From positions 3,128,501 through 3,192,500 of the forward strand of contig CP071065.1 of the NCBI GenBank assembly GCA_017164015.1: a stretch of 64,000 nt of DNA, in the 5' to 3' direction. Under the pieces are notes generated by a model. That model did no database searches, was not told the DNA's origin, and was given only the letters and a program-made list of their open reading frames with translations. The DNA is from Nostoc sp. UHCC 0702. Its GTDB lineage: Bacteria; Cyanobacteriota; Cyanobacteriia; Cyanobacteriales; Nostocaceae. This document shows, one piece after another, positions 19,360 through 28,700 of this stretch (position 1 is its first letter; every line of letters starts with the position of its first letter). A program made the translations under genes and the position numbers.

Positions 19360-19653
19360 ATGCAGGAAGTTTATAGTTATCGTCAGGAACTCACCAATCG
19401 GATATCCCCAATTGTGGAAAAGTTATTTAAAGGTAATAGCTTGTACTTGGTGAAATTAAAAAAACGGGAAATGATTAAAATGTTAGTAGACCTGTTTGGA
19501 AAATTTTCTCCTGAAGAAATGCGAGCGATTCAAGATGATGATTTAACTGATAGAATTGATAGTATTTTAGTTTTAGAAGCTGTTTCAGGAACATTAAATG
19601 ATTTAACGCCTGAGCAAATAGCAATTTACGATGCAGCAGTAGAAGGGAAATAG
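19360..19653 (+). CDS. Small protein paired with a PIN toxin (candidate antitoxin)
   Basis: A 97-aa acidic, helical-looking protein with an excellent Shine-Dalgarno (GGGGGAG). It ends 5 bp before the PIN-domain gene, the usual antitoxin position. It lacks a recognisable AbrB, RHH, Phd or MerR DNA-binding motif: residues 28-48 are basic (YLVKLKKREMIKMLVDLFGK) and the rest is acidic (PEEMRAIQDDDLTDRIDS). If it is the antitoxin it belongs to a class I do not recognise. Function is inferred from position only. Confidence 0.65.
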   Translation: MQEVYSYRQELTNRISPIVEKLFKGNSLYLVKLKKREMIKMLVDLFGKFSPEEMRAIQDDDLTDRIDSILVLEAVSGTLNDLTPEQIAIYDAAVEGK

Positions 19654-19658
19654 AGAAT

Positions 19659-20069
19659 GTGACTTATCTACTAGATACAAATATTGTTAGTTATATTCTG
19701 AAAAGAAACGCAAATATAGACAATAAATTCCGAGAAGCACGTCGTCTTCAGAAAGACATATTTATTAGTTGTATTACTTACTATGAGGTCAAACGGGGAC
19801 TTTTAGCTATCAATGCTACAAGGCAGATAGCAGATTTTAGTCTGTTCTGTCATAGATATCAAATTCTGTTTTTGGATGATATTGCAATTATTGAAAAAGC
19901 TTGCGAAATCCATGCGGATTTAAAAATAAAAGGTACGCCTATACAAGAACCAGATATTTTGATTGCAGCTACAGCAATTACGCGTGGTTTAATTTTGGTT
20001 TCCAACGATTCTGATTTGCAGAGAGTACAGGGGTTGAATTTAGAAAATTGGATAAGAATAGAATCTTGA
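19659..20069 (+). CDS. VapC-type PIN-domain ribonuclease toxin
   Basis: A 136-aa PIN protein. The conserved acidic residues are present: D6 in LLDTNIVSYI, E43 in ITYYEVKRG, D99 in EPDILIAATA, and D117/D119 in VSNDSDLQRV. VapC toxins cleave RNA (tRNA or rRNA) with Mg2+ and are held inactive by a partner. The start is GTG and the gene follows the small protein by 5 bp, so the two are translationally linked. It stands at the left edge of the AT-rich defence-like island. Confidence 0.88.
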   Translation: MTYLLDTNIVSYILKRNANIDNKFREARRLQKDIFISCITYYEVKRGLLAINATRQIADFSLFCHRYQILFLDDIAIIEKACEIHADLKIKGTPIQEPDILIAATAITRGLILVSNDSDLQRVQGLNLENWIRIES

Positions 20070-20291
20070 GGGTGGAGCGGTAAAGAGAAAGCGATTATCC
20101 CTACAACTTAAATACTTTACATATTGATGGTGCAATAAGCAAAAGAGTTAATCTCAGACCTAAATGATACTGCTAATTGGATAAATAAGTAGAGAAGATA
20201 TGCTTTTAACTAGAAAATATAAGTAAATATATAATTAACAATATTAATATTCTTAATACCTCATATTGTATACGTTAAAGAATGAAAAAAT

Positions 20292-21506
20292 ATGAAATTA
20301 AAATCTGTTTCATTTGAAAATTATAAAGCATTTTCTACAAGGCAGACAATACAATTAAAGCCAATTACTGTTTTGATTGGTAAAAATAGTTCAGGTAAAA
20401 GTTCTATTGCTAAACTATTTACCTTATTTGAAACCTCTCTGATGGGTAATATTGATGTCCCATTGTTATTAAGTAACAATGGTGTTGAATTAGGTGGAGA
20501 GTTTGATAATTTATTTTTTGAGAATAATCCAGGTGGTATTACTTTAATTTTTAAGCTTGTATTTGAGAATGATGTACAAATAGAAATTGGTTTACTCAAA
20601 AAAGTGGATGGCTATGGATTAGATGTTTTTCAATGGAAATATAAAGATACTACACAGGAATTTGAACTTGAACTTAATGATGATAGATACTTGGATGCTA
20701 TTACTGGAAAATTATATAAATGCGAATTTAAAGGATTTATTCCTACTAAATTTTTTGAAATAAATAGCGTTGATAATTTATCTCAAAACCTTCAGATAGA
20801 GCAAATTGATGTTGACTATATCGGCCCTTTTAGAATTTTGCCCGAAAGATATTTTTATCTGACAGGACAGACACAATTTCGAGACACAGGTGTCACAGGT
20901 GAAAATGCTTACGCAATGCTTGGAATAAGTAAATTAAAAAAAGACGATGAGTTATACAAAAATGTAGGCAAGTGGTATAAAGAACATTTTGATGGCTGGG
21001 AATTAAAGGTAGATGATAGAGATAAAAAACCTCTTATTCAAATTTTACTTTCTAAAAATGATACTGATGTAAATATTGTAGATGTTGGGCAAGGAATGAA
21101 TCAAGTTTTACCTTTGGTAGTTCGAGCTAATATTAAAGATAGACCCGATTCTATGATTGTTTTAGAGCAGCCTGAACTGCATTTACATCCTGCGGCACAT
21201 GGCGATTTAGCAGAGTTATTTGCCAAATCAGCAAAAGAAAATAATCAGACTTTTATTATTGAAACTCATTCGGAAAATATGGTCTTACGACTTCGTAAGC
21301 TAGTTGTTGCAAATGATTTTGGTTTCACAAAAGATGATGTAGTAATTTATTGGTTAGAAGATGCTGAATTAAAAGGTAAAGAATTAATGGAAATTACAAT
21401 TGATGAAGATGGCGTTCTAAGTGATTGGCGAGATGGGGTTTTTGATGAGGGGCTGAAAGAAATATTGGAAATGCAAAAGGCACTTAATAAAAAAGACGAA
21501 CAATAA
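20292..21506 (+). CDS. AAA/ABC-type ATPase, DUF3696-like (operon gene A)
   Basis: A 404-aa SMC/RecF-like ATPase. Walker A is GKNSSGKS (30-37), the D-loop/signature-like VDVGQGMNQVLPLVV is at 263-277, Walker B is MIVLEQPELHLHP with catalytic Glu about 292, and the switch His is in IETHSE (about 326). The C-terminal ITIDEDGVLSDWRDGVFDEG resembles the DUF3696 tail. It has no TOPRIM domain of its own, unlike OLD or GajA. Its stop codon directly abuts the start of the next gene. GC content is visibly lower than in the neighbours and HIP1 is absent. Inferred role: the sensing and assembling ATPase of a defence operon. Confidence 0.85.
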   Translation: MKLKSVSFENYKAFSTRQTIQLKPITVLIGKNSSGKSSIAKLFTLFETSLMGNIDVPLLLSNNGVELGGEFDNLFFENNPGGITLIFKLVFENDVQIEIGLLKKVDGYGLDVFQWKYKDTTQEFELELNDDRYLDAITGKLYKCEFKGFIPTKFFEINSVDNLSQNLQIEQIDVDYIGPFRILPERYFYLTGQTQFRDTGVTGENAYAMLGISKLKKDDELYKNVGKWYKEHFDGWELKVDDRDKKPLIQILLSKNDTDVNIVDVGQGMNQVLPLVVRANIKDRPDSMIVLEQPELHLHPAAHGDLAELFAKSAKENNQTFIIETHSENMVLRLRKLVVANDFGFTKDDVVIYWLEDAELKGKELMEITIDEDGVLSDWRDGVFDEGLKEILEMQKALNKKDEQ

Positions 21507-22556
21507 ATGATAATTTCTTTTAATCCCATCATTTTTAAAAGCCAAGATACTGAAATACAAGCGGTTTTAGCTGAGATACTTAGAGCTTTAATGAACACTA
21601 ACATTCACTTTATAGAGATCAACAGTATCTATGCAATTTTTTATAACGAAAAGCGCGAGTATATCTTTGATTGCAATGAAATTGCCAAAACATATCTATC
21701 CTTGAATGAACGCAGAATTTTCAAAGAGTTTATAAATAAAAAAATTCAAAAACCCATCACTAGTTTGCACAGACAGCACCTTACCCATATTGTTATTGGT
21801 ATTGAAAAAGATCATCAAGAAATTCACCCTAATAATGCATCCAGAATTATTAAAGAACGTTCAAAAATTATAGTGGAGAATGGAATTAACGATTGGAAAT
21901 TTATTAAGGGTATTTGCCAAAAATATAGCACAGGTAAAACAAAAAGACGGTCTATTTATCAATTAATAGATCAAGCTATAAAGGATGAAACTATAGAATC
22001 GGATAATTCCGGTGGAGTTGGGGAGGTTACAAAAGTAATACAACATTGGATAGATAAACCACGTTATCACGATATTTTTAAGTACAAGTTGATGGCTATA
22101 TTTGATAGTGATAAACACATCTCAAATGGATTTATAACGCCTTATAAAAGTAAAATTGCATACTTTAAAGCAAAAAAGATTAAAAATATTCAGGCTGTTG
22201 ATTATGAATATGAAATGACTGATTTAATTGTATGGCATATTTTATACAAAAGAAAAATTGAAAATTATATACCTTTAAATGTACTATTTGAAAATATTAC
22301 ATCAATAACTCAGCTTCAGAAAAATGATTTAGACAATAAAACTAATGTTGATTTGGATTTTATAGAATACAATCAACATAATATAGGAATAGGTGAAACG
22401 AAGATAAAGGATAAATTTCCTGAAATGTTTCTTGCTCAGTTTTCTTACAGTGACCTTGAAAAAAGATGTGAACACCACAAAGTTTTTCTGCCGGAAGCAA
22501 ACGAATTAGTTTCTGAAATAGAACAAATTTTACTAAAAATTGCGAAAATATTATGA
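21507..22556 (+). CDS. Candidate TOPRIM/OLD-like nuclease subunit (operon gene B)
   Basis: A 349-aa protein without an obvious named family, but with motifs in TOPRIM order. These are IIVENGINDWKFIKGI (E124, with D129), a hydrophobic strand ending in an Asp pair KLMAIFDSDKH (D200, D202), and RKIENYIP (250-255), which resembles the REIENYL segment of DUF4435/OLD-type nucleases. The start codon immediately follows the stop of the ATPase gene, and its own end overlaps the next gene by 4 bp (ATGA), so all three are co-translated. A TOPRIM subunit acting in trans with an ATPase is the design of PARIS (AriA/AriB). The assignment rests on motif spacing only and is inference. Confidence 0.6.
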   Translation: MIISFNPIIFKSQDTEIQAVLAEILRALMNTNIHFIEINSIYAIFYNEKREYIFDCNEIAKTYLSLNERRIFKEFINKKIQKPITSLHRQHLTHIVIGIEKDHQEIHPNNASRIIKERSKIIVENGINDWKFIKGICQKYSTGKTKRRSIYQLIDQAIKDETIESDNSGGVGEVTKVIQHWIDKPRYHDIFKYKLMAIFDSDKHISNGFITPYKSKIAYFKAKKIKNIQAVDYEYEMTDLIVWHILYKRKIENYIPLNVLFENITSITQLQKNDLDNKTNVDLDFIEYNQHNIGIGETKIKDKFPEMFLAQFSYSDLEKRCEHHKVFLPEANELVSEIEQILLKIAKIL

Positions 22557-24139
22557 ATGATAAAATAAGTGTAAAACCCGATACTATATATCTTGAAGAC
22601 TTATTGGATGATATAGCTAATGGAGGATATAGAATTCCTATATTCCAACGAGATTTTGTTTGGAAATCTTCTCAAATGCTTGACCTATTTGATAGCATTT
22701 TAAAAGGTTATCCAATAGGTAGTTTATTGTTTTGGAAGACCAAAGACTATAAAACTAAAGACCAAATAGGCCCTTACATCATAAAACAAGAAGATAGCGA
22801 CGATACTAAATATGTTTTGGACGGATTTCAACGAATATCTACATTATTTGGAGTACTGACGAATCCCAAAGAGTATAAAGAAAAAAATAACGCTGAACTA
22901 AAGAATTTTTTAATTTATTTTGATATCAAAGAAAATAGCTTTAGCTATATAAAAAATAAAAAAGATCAAAATATATTTTCGATTCCTCTATATGATATTT
23001 ATGATAATCGTGAATTGTTTAATTTGCTTCGTGAATTAGATAAAGAAGATATTACAGAAGTTGATAAAAACAGATACATTGATAATGCAAGAAATTTACA
23101 TAGCATTTTACATAAATATAAATTACCTTATGTGGAAATAAGGGGAGGAGATATAAGAAGTGCTGTTGTAATCTTTTCAAGAATAAATTCAACAGGAACA
23201 GAAATTTCTGAAGACTTTATGCTTTCAGCACTTAGCTATAATGTAGGAACAGGATTCTTGCTGAGTGATTCGATTACTGAATTCCTTAATAGCTTAAATG
23301 CTTACAATTTTGAAGATTTGAAAAGAGATACCATTTTAAATTGTATTTCTAATGCAAAGGGAAAAATATATTTTGATGTAAAAATAGAAGATTTATTGAA
23401 TCGAGATTTAGAACCAGATTTGGAATTGTTAACGAAGAATGCATACACACATATCAAAAAAGCAGTAGAGTTTTTATATAAAAAATTATTTGTAATAGAT
23501 ATTCGTTTATTGCCCTATCCAACTCAGTTAATTTTTATTTCGGAATATTTCAGGCTTAATCCAGAGCCTACACTTGAGCAATGTAAAGCATTAAAAAATT
23601 GGTTTTGGGTAACAACTTATTCAAACTACTTTACAGCGTATTCTATAAGTCAACAAAGAAGTGCTTATCAAGAATTCTGTAAGTTCGCACAAGGAGAACA
23701 TCCCGATGGAATTTACAAAGTTAATAGCGATGCGCCTTTAACTACAGCTAAGTATCCAGATAAATTAAATTTTACAGGTGTAAGACCAAAGGCGTTACAA
23801 TTATTTTATTTAAAATCAATTATTGGAGATAATGAAATTCAAGATAGAGAAGGATTAAAAGAAATTTTTATTTCTTCTTCTTCAAAGAAAGATAGAAATC
23901 CAGCTAATATTATTCTGAGGTTATCATCTGAATTTGAAGAAAATAAAGAGAGGAAACAAATTAAAAATTTCATTGAAACCTCTTCAACTCATCTTTTGGA
24001 TAAGCATTTCATTACAGAAGAAATGGTTGATTTATATAAACAAGATAGAATAGATGATTTTATTTCAAAAAGAGAGAGTTATTTGAAATTAAAAGAAAGT
24101 AAGTTTGTAGAAAAAATGGAAATTAGATATACCAATTAA
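22553..24139 (+). CDS. DUF262 (GmrSD N-domain-like) protein (operon gene C)
   Basis: A 528-aa protein with a clear DUF262 N-terminal domain: YRIPIFQRDFVW (26-37), YPIGSLLFWK (53-62), VLDGFQRISTLFG (88-100, the DGxQR motif) and FSRINSTGTEISEDFMLSAL. DUF262 is a ParB/Srx-like NTPase and DNase fold found in the modification-dependent restriction enzyme GmrSD and in the BrxU and SspE defence proteins. The C-terminal half is helical and shows no DUF1524 HNH motif that I can find, so a nuclease would have to be the DUF262 fold itself or the partner protein. It overlaps gene B by 4 bp and ends the operon. Confidence 0.85.
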   Translation: MNDKISVKPDTIYLEDLLDDIANGGYRIPIFQRDFVWKSSQMLDLFDSILKGYPIGSLLFWKTKDYKTKDQIGPYIIKQEDSDDTKYVLDGFQRISTLFGVLTNPKEYKEKNNAELKNFLIYFDIKENSFSYIKNKKDQNIFSIPLYDIYDNRELFNLLRELDKEDITEVDKNRYIDNARNLHSILHKYKLPYVEIRGGDIRSAVVIFSRINSTGTEISEDFMLSALSYNVGTGFLLSDSITEFLNSLNAYNFEDLKRDTILNCISNAKGKIYFDVKIEDLLNRDLEPDLELLTKNAYTHIKKAVEFLYKKLFVIDIRLLPYPTQLIFISEYFRLNPEPTLEQCKALKNWFWVTTYSNYFTAYSISQQRSAYQEFCKFAQGEHPDGIYKVNSDAPLTTAKYPDKLNFTGVRPKALQLFYLKSIIGDNEIQDREGLKEIFISSSSKKDRNPANIILRLSSEFEENKERKQIKNFIETSSTHLLDKHFITEEMVDLYKQDRIDDFISKRESYLKLKESKFVEKMEIRYTN

Positions 24140-24936
24140 ATACCCTGCGCTCTCGTTCGTTATTCTTGAGTGTTGCTGTTCTGATCACCCTTGGTTACAT
24201 TTATTACTTTTAGAGTAAATAGCACCACACCCTTAGTTCTTCTGTTATTACGCAAAACGGCTTTTTCATTGGTTTATTTGCGCCATACTTTAATAGCGAT
24301 CACACCCCACGCCCACAATTAACTAAATACAGCGCATTCCATCTGAATGAGGGACACAAGGGCAGGCAGGATGCCCACCCCACAAGACTTATCATATTAA
24401 GATGTGTACTTCATTTACTTGCAAACTGCTGTATAAAAAATCTTATATTACTAAATAACCCTCACATCTAGGAGCTTCCCATGATCTCGGCATGAACTTC
24501 ATTAGGTGTTAAATGATAAACCTGCAATAACGTCCTCAAAGCTTATTACTGACAGGTTCAATTAAATATAACTAAAGCGATCGCACTTCCCACTCTCCCA
24601 TTCACAGCACAGCTACCCCTTTAATATAATTGGGGTCTTGACGATCGCTAACAAAAGCTTGAGGCACATCTGCAAGAGATTGATAACGGTGGCTCCCTGC
24701 CTGACAGGTGTAGGTTTTTTATTTGGGCATGAGTGGGCACTCTCAAACAGAGTTCTAAACGTGGTTCAAATAACGAAATTTCGTTCTTGGGTGGGAAATC
24801 AGAAATTAAAATTTGAGTTCTCAACCAACGGAAAAACCCTATTTCAGCCACATTTGTTAAATACCTACACCTGTGAGCTGCCCCCTGCCCCCTTTCCTCT
24901 TCATTGACCCAATTCAATACCCAATAAGCACAATCT
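24140..24936. other. Intergenic region right of the island, possible gene debris
   Basis: About 800 bp without an intact gene. On the minus strand at about 24606-24700 a short frame reads SHRYQSLADVPQAFV...KGVAVL and stop. It resembles the C-terminal end of a normal cyanobacterial protein cut off from its body, i.e. decayed debris; the family is not recognised. HIP1 sites reappear here (near 24578), in contrast with the island. The rest shows only dispersed palindromes (GGCAGGATGCCC near 24362). Confidence 0.4.
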
Positions 24937-25389
24937 TCATTTTTTAGCAGCAACCAAAGAAACCCCAATAATGACGAAGACGATTCCTGTTATGCGTAAT
25001 GGACTAGCTGGATATTTGGTAAGCCCGATCGCACCAAAATGATCAAGAAAAAGTGCCGCAATCATTTGACCTGCGATCGTCAGCGAAAGTGCAAGTGCGG
25101 CTCCGATCTTAGGTGTGGCAAAAATAGTTGACCAAACATATAAAGTACCCAAACAACCACCAACCCACATCCACCAAGATGTTTGAAAAAGCGAGGTCGA
25201 AGCAGGAATCGGAAACCGCGCGAAAAAACAGATGGCAAGCGATGTTAATGTACCTGCAAGGTATGAAACGAACGTCACTTGCATTGGCTCACCAACATAA
25301 CGTCGCAACAGCGTATTCAGGGCGACTTGAACAGGTAGAATCGCGCCCCCAGCGAGTGCCGCAAAAAGATAAATCGTGCGTTCATTCAT
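24937..25389 (-). CDS. YdcZ/DUF606-type DMT-superfamily membrane protein
   Basis: A 150-aa protein with about five hydrophobic segments. It starts MNERTIYLFAALAGGAILPV and contains GGCLGTLYVWSTIFATPKIGAAL and GIVFVIIGVSLVAAKK, characteristic of the short five-helix DMT proteins (DUF606/YdcZ). The frame is open further upstream, but the start at 25389 has a GAGG Shine-Dalgarno and begins exactly at the family N-terminus. Substrate unknown. It lies downstream of, and in the same direction as, the NRPS gene, so export of its product is possible, but the 380-bp gap makes this a weak inference. Confidence 0.82.
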   Translation of the reverse strand: MNERTIYLFAALAGGAILPVQVALNTLLRRYVGEPMQVTFVSYLAGTLTSLAICFFARFPIPASTSLFQTSWWMWVGGCLGTLYVWSTIFATPKIGAALALSLTIAGQMIAALFLDHFGAIGLTKYPASPLRITGIVFVIIGVSLVAAKK

Positions 25390-25772
25390 CCTTAAACCTC
25401 TCGTTTTGATTATCCTGAAGTTAATATCCTTGAAGATAAAAGCTTCAACGTGATTGAAAAAGCTCTTGATGCTCATGTCGTCAATGAACATCTTCTCCTT
25501 AGCGTTTTGGAGGAGTGGGAATTAGTACAATTACCTTAACCTCTCACCGATACATCTTGTGGGCTTAAAATTGGGGCTTAATCCTAATGTGTTTCTTGAG
25601 AGCAAAAACCCAATGATTGCGTAACGGTAATTTAAGAATTACCGTTACTTTCCTGATGTTTTGCGTAAGTTCTACGTAAGTGAATTACCAAACATCATAA
25701 TAAGCTTTCGTGCGTATAACTTGCACTTTTTATGATCTGGAACCCTAATGGCAACGAGAATACTCTGGAAAA

Positions 25773-28700
25773 TTAAAGATGCGACAGCTTATCAATCGCG
25801 CTCACCAATTTGCTAATGCCTGTAATCTTGAGCAGGCTGTAGTGATCAACTGTGAGGTTTATGACCGTCGGAGTCTTTTCAAAGTACCCACCGTGACTCT
25901 CAATGAACGAGTAATCATCACCATCGGCTTTAAAAATAGTTATAGGCGCAATGATCTGCCTCTGGGCTAGTTCGCGGAATGTGTACTTGGCTTCATATGT
26001 CAGCTGTACAATTTTCATTATTCGTTGCACGAGATCCAAATCAAGCTTCTTATATCTTGAAATGAATGACGCGAAGCTATCTTCATCCTTTGCGACCTGC
26101 AAACACTCCTCCAGTGCAGGCCCGGTGATAGTGCTTGCAAAAACCGAGAAAAGAATTGTCACATAGGCTTTGTTGGCGAATACAGGTTGATTGCCATGAA
26201 TAGCTTCGTTCTCAGTTCTAACCTTTGGTGACCCCGGAGCGATCAAAAACAGATTTTCCACGTGTTCACCGGACTGCTCAAGCTGATATGCAACTTCAAA
26301 GGCCACCCGTGCGCCGAAGGAATATCCCCAGACCGTATAGGGACCGGCTGGTTGAATACGTTTTATTTCCTTAATGTCTTCAGCAGCCATCTCACTAACC
26401 GAGGAAAACGGCTTCTCACCTTGGTTGATTCCATAGGACTGGACACCGTAAAAGGGTCGATTGGTATTTATTTTCTCTGCTAGCAACCTCAAGTTCATTG
26501 GGTAGCCGCCAAGTCCAGGCCAGCAATAGACGGGATTATTTTCTCCCGTGGACGATAGACGTACTAGACGCGAGGAAAGTTCAACTTCATCACTGTCAAC
26601 CTTACGAGCCAGCTTCTGGATGGTTGGAGCTTCAAAAAGAGCATGTAAAGGCAAGATACAATGAAACTCTTTGTTGATAGCGTTGATTATTCTCACAGCA
26701 ATTAGTGAGTTTCCGCCGGATTCAAAGAAATCGTCACATATGGAGACAGAATCCCACTTCATGGCTTTCTTCCAAATCTCACCTATTCGCTGTTCAGTAT
26801 TTGTACGAGGTGCGATCATGGGCCGTTGGGCCATTTCCATATTCACTTTGTCCGAGGCTTCGAGTGCTTTAACGTCGATCTTTCCATTGGCGGTAAGCGG
26901 TAACTTGTCCAGTACTATGATCTTGTTAGGTATCATGTAATCAGGCAAAAAGTTGTATATATCCTCTTTGATCAACTCTGCAGGGCCTTTCATCTGGACG
27001 GAATCTTCCTTCATCCCCTCGCTGATTAACTGCTCATGACTGACGCGACCACCAATACAGAAGTAAGAAGGGCCCGGTTCTTCATGACTGGCGCTGAGTA
27101 TCTTTGTTATCTGCTTTGCCGAAGGAAGATCGTTACCAGTCTCGGAGCTGTATCCCGAAGACAATAGACCAAGATTTAGATCGTTCATTTGCAGATGTTG
27201 AAGCTTTCTGCCGATCGCAAAATAATTCGCCCATTTACAGCTGGTTCTACCAATCATGGTGATTCCAAAACTTCCCTGTTCGTAGGTTAGCTGATTGATT
27301 GCTATTACATGCCTCTTGAGAATGATATCGTCTGAGATTTTTTCCAAGCGGCCGTCTTTGTATTTGTATAGACCAGCAGGTAAATCAGCGATCTTTCCAG
27401 GATGACTTTGCACATAGATATCAACTGGTTCGATCGAAAATGGCCTGATCTGAGGCACTAGATCAAAAGTGCCCAGATAATAATAGTGTTCGTCTGGACA
27501 TACTACTTTCTCCTGTACATCGGGCAGATATTCAGCATCTCCGATTCTCAGGTTATATGCCGGCAGAATCTTGTCAAATAGACCCAAGATGTGGCCAGTT
27601 TCAATTTCGAGTACCTCTTGAATATTATTTTTATAAACTAGCTCGATAGCTTTTCTCTTGCCAATGAAGTGTATTTTTATTCTTGTTTTTTCCGTCCTAT
27701 CTATTTCATTTAATAGTACTAATTGATGATGTCCCGGATGGTAATAGTAGTAACCAGACCTCAAACCAGCTATGTTGACTAGTTCGAGATACATTTGCGT
27801 TGCATACAATGCACCTGGTGATGCGTAACCGTACTTGGGTAATAAACGCTCATCGCTGTGAAACGGGCCGAAATATCTCAAAATCTCACCTAATTCTGTG
27901 AAGCTCAACGCATCCAAGCCACGAGAATCGGCCAAGTTGTAGGTTTCAGCGCCAGTAATTTGTCTATCCAGCAACTGCATAATATCAGCTTTCTGGACGG
28001 CACCACCCTCGAATAAACGGTAGGATTTCCGAGTAAAGGCCAATCGCCGCTGTTTCTGGGTCGGTATTTTACCTGGAAGATCAATCTCGATTTGGCCAGG
28101 TACACAATTCTCTTCGTCGATATCCCTATATCCGAGATTTGACAATTGAGCTTTGACTTGAAGCTTGTTTTTCTTTGACAGATGGTGTTCTCCGTGGACA
28201 CCCTGATCCATGACAGCAGCTTGCTTAGGACTCAATTCAATACATGCAATCAAATCAGAGTATCCGGTACGGGAATTTTTCTTAACTATAACAGCTGCGT
28301 TCTTAACCCAGTCATGTTTCTCAATTGCCACCTTTACTTCGTCAAGCTCAATGCGAAACCCTCTAAGTTTCACCTGATTGTCTACCCGGCCTACGAACTG
28401 AACAGTACCATCTGCATTCCAATAAGTTAAGTCGCCAGTCTTGTAAAGTTTGGCACCTCCAGAACTGATGGAAAACCAGTTGTTGACAAACCTTTCTTTG
28501 CTCAAGTCTGGTCGATTAATGTATCCCCGCGCCAGCTGAACACCACCGATGTATAGCTCACCGGTTTCTCCAACTTGTGCTAGCGATCGCTCGCTGTTGA
28601 CAATATAAAATTGAGTGTTGTGAACGGGATTACCGATCGGGATAGCCTCAGAGTAATCAGCAATTCTATTTTTATCAACTTTATGGGAGGAAGCATTGAT

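Noticed and set aside
21507..22556. Middle operon gene as a GajB/UvrD helicase or PtuB HNH partner
   Set aside because: No Walker motifs and no HNH pattern; the acidic motif spacing fits TOPRIM better, so Gabija and Septu are unlikely.
24648..24968. 106-aa minus-strand frame
   Set aside because: It crosses the end of the DMT gene in another frame; no protein character.
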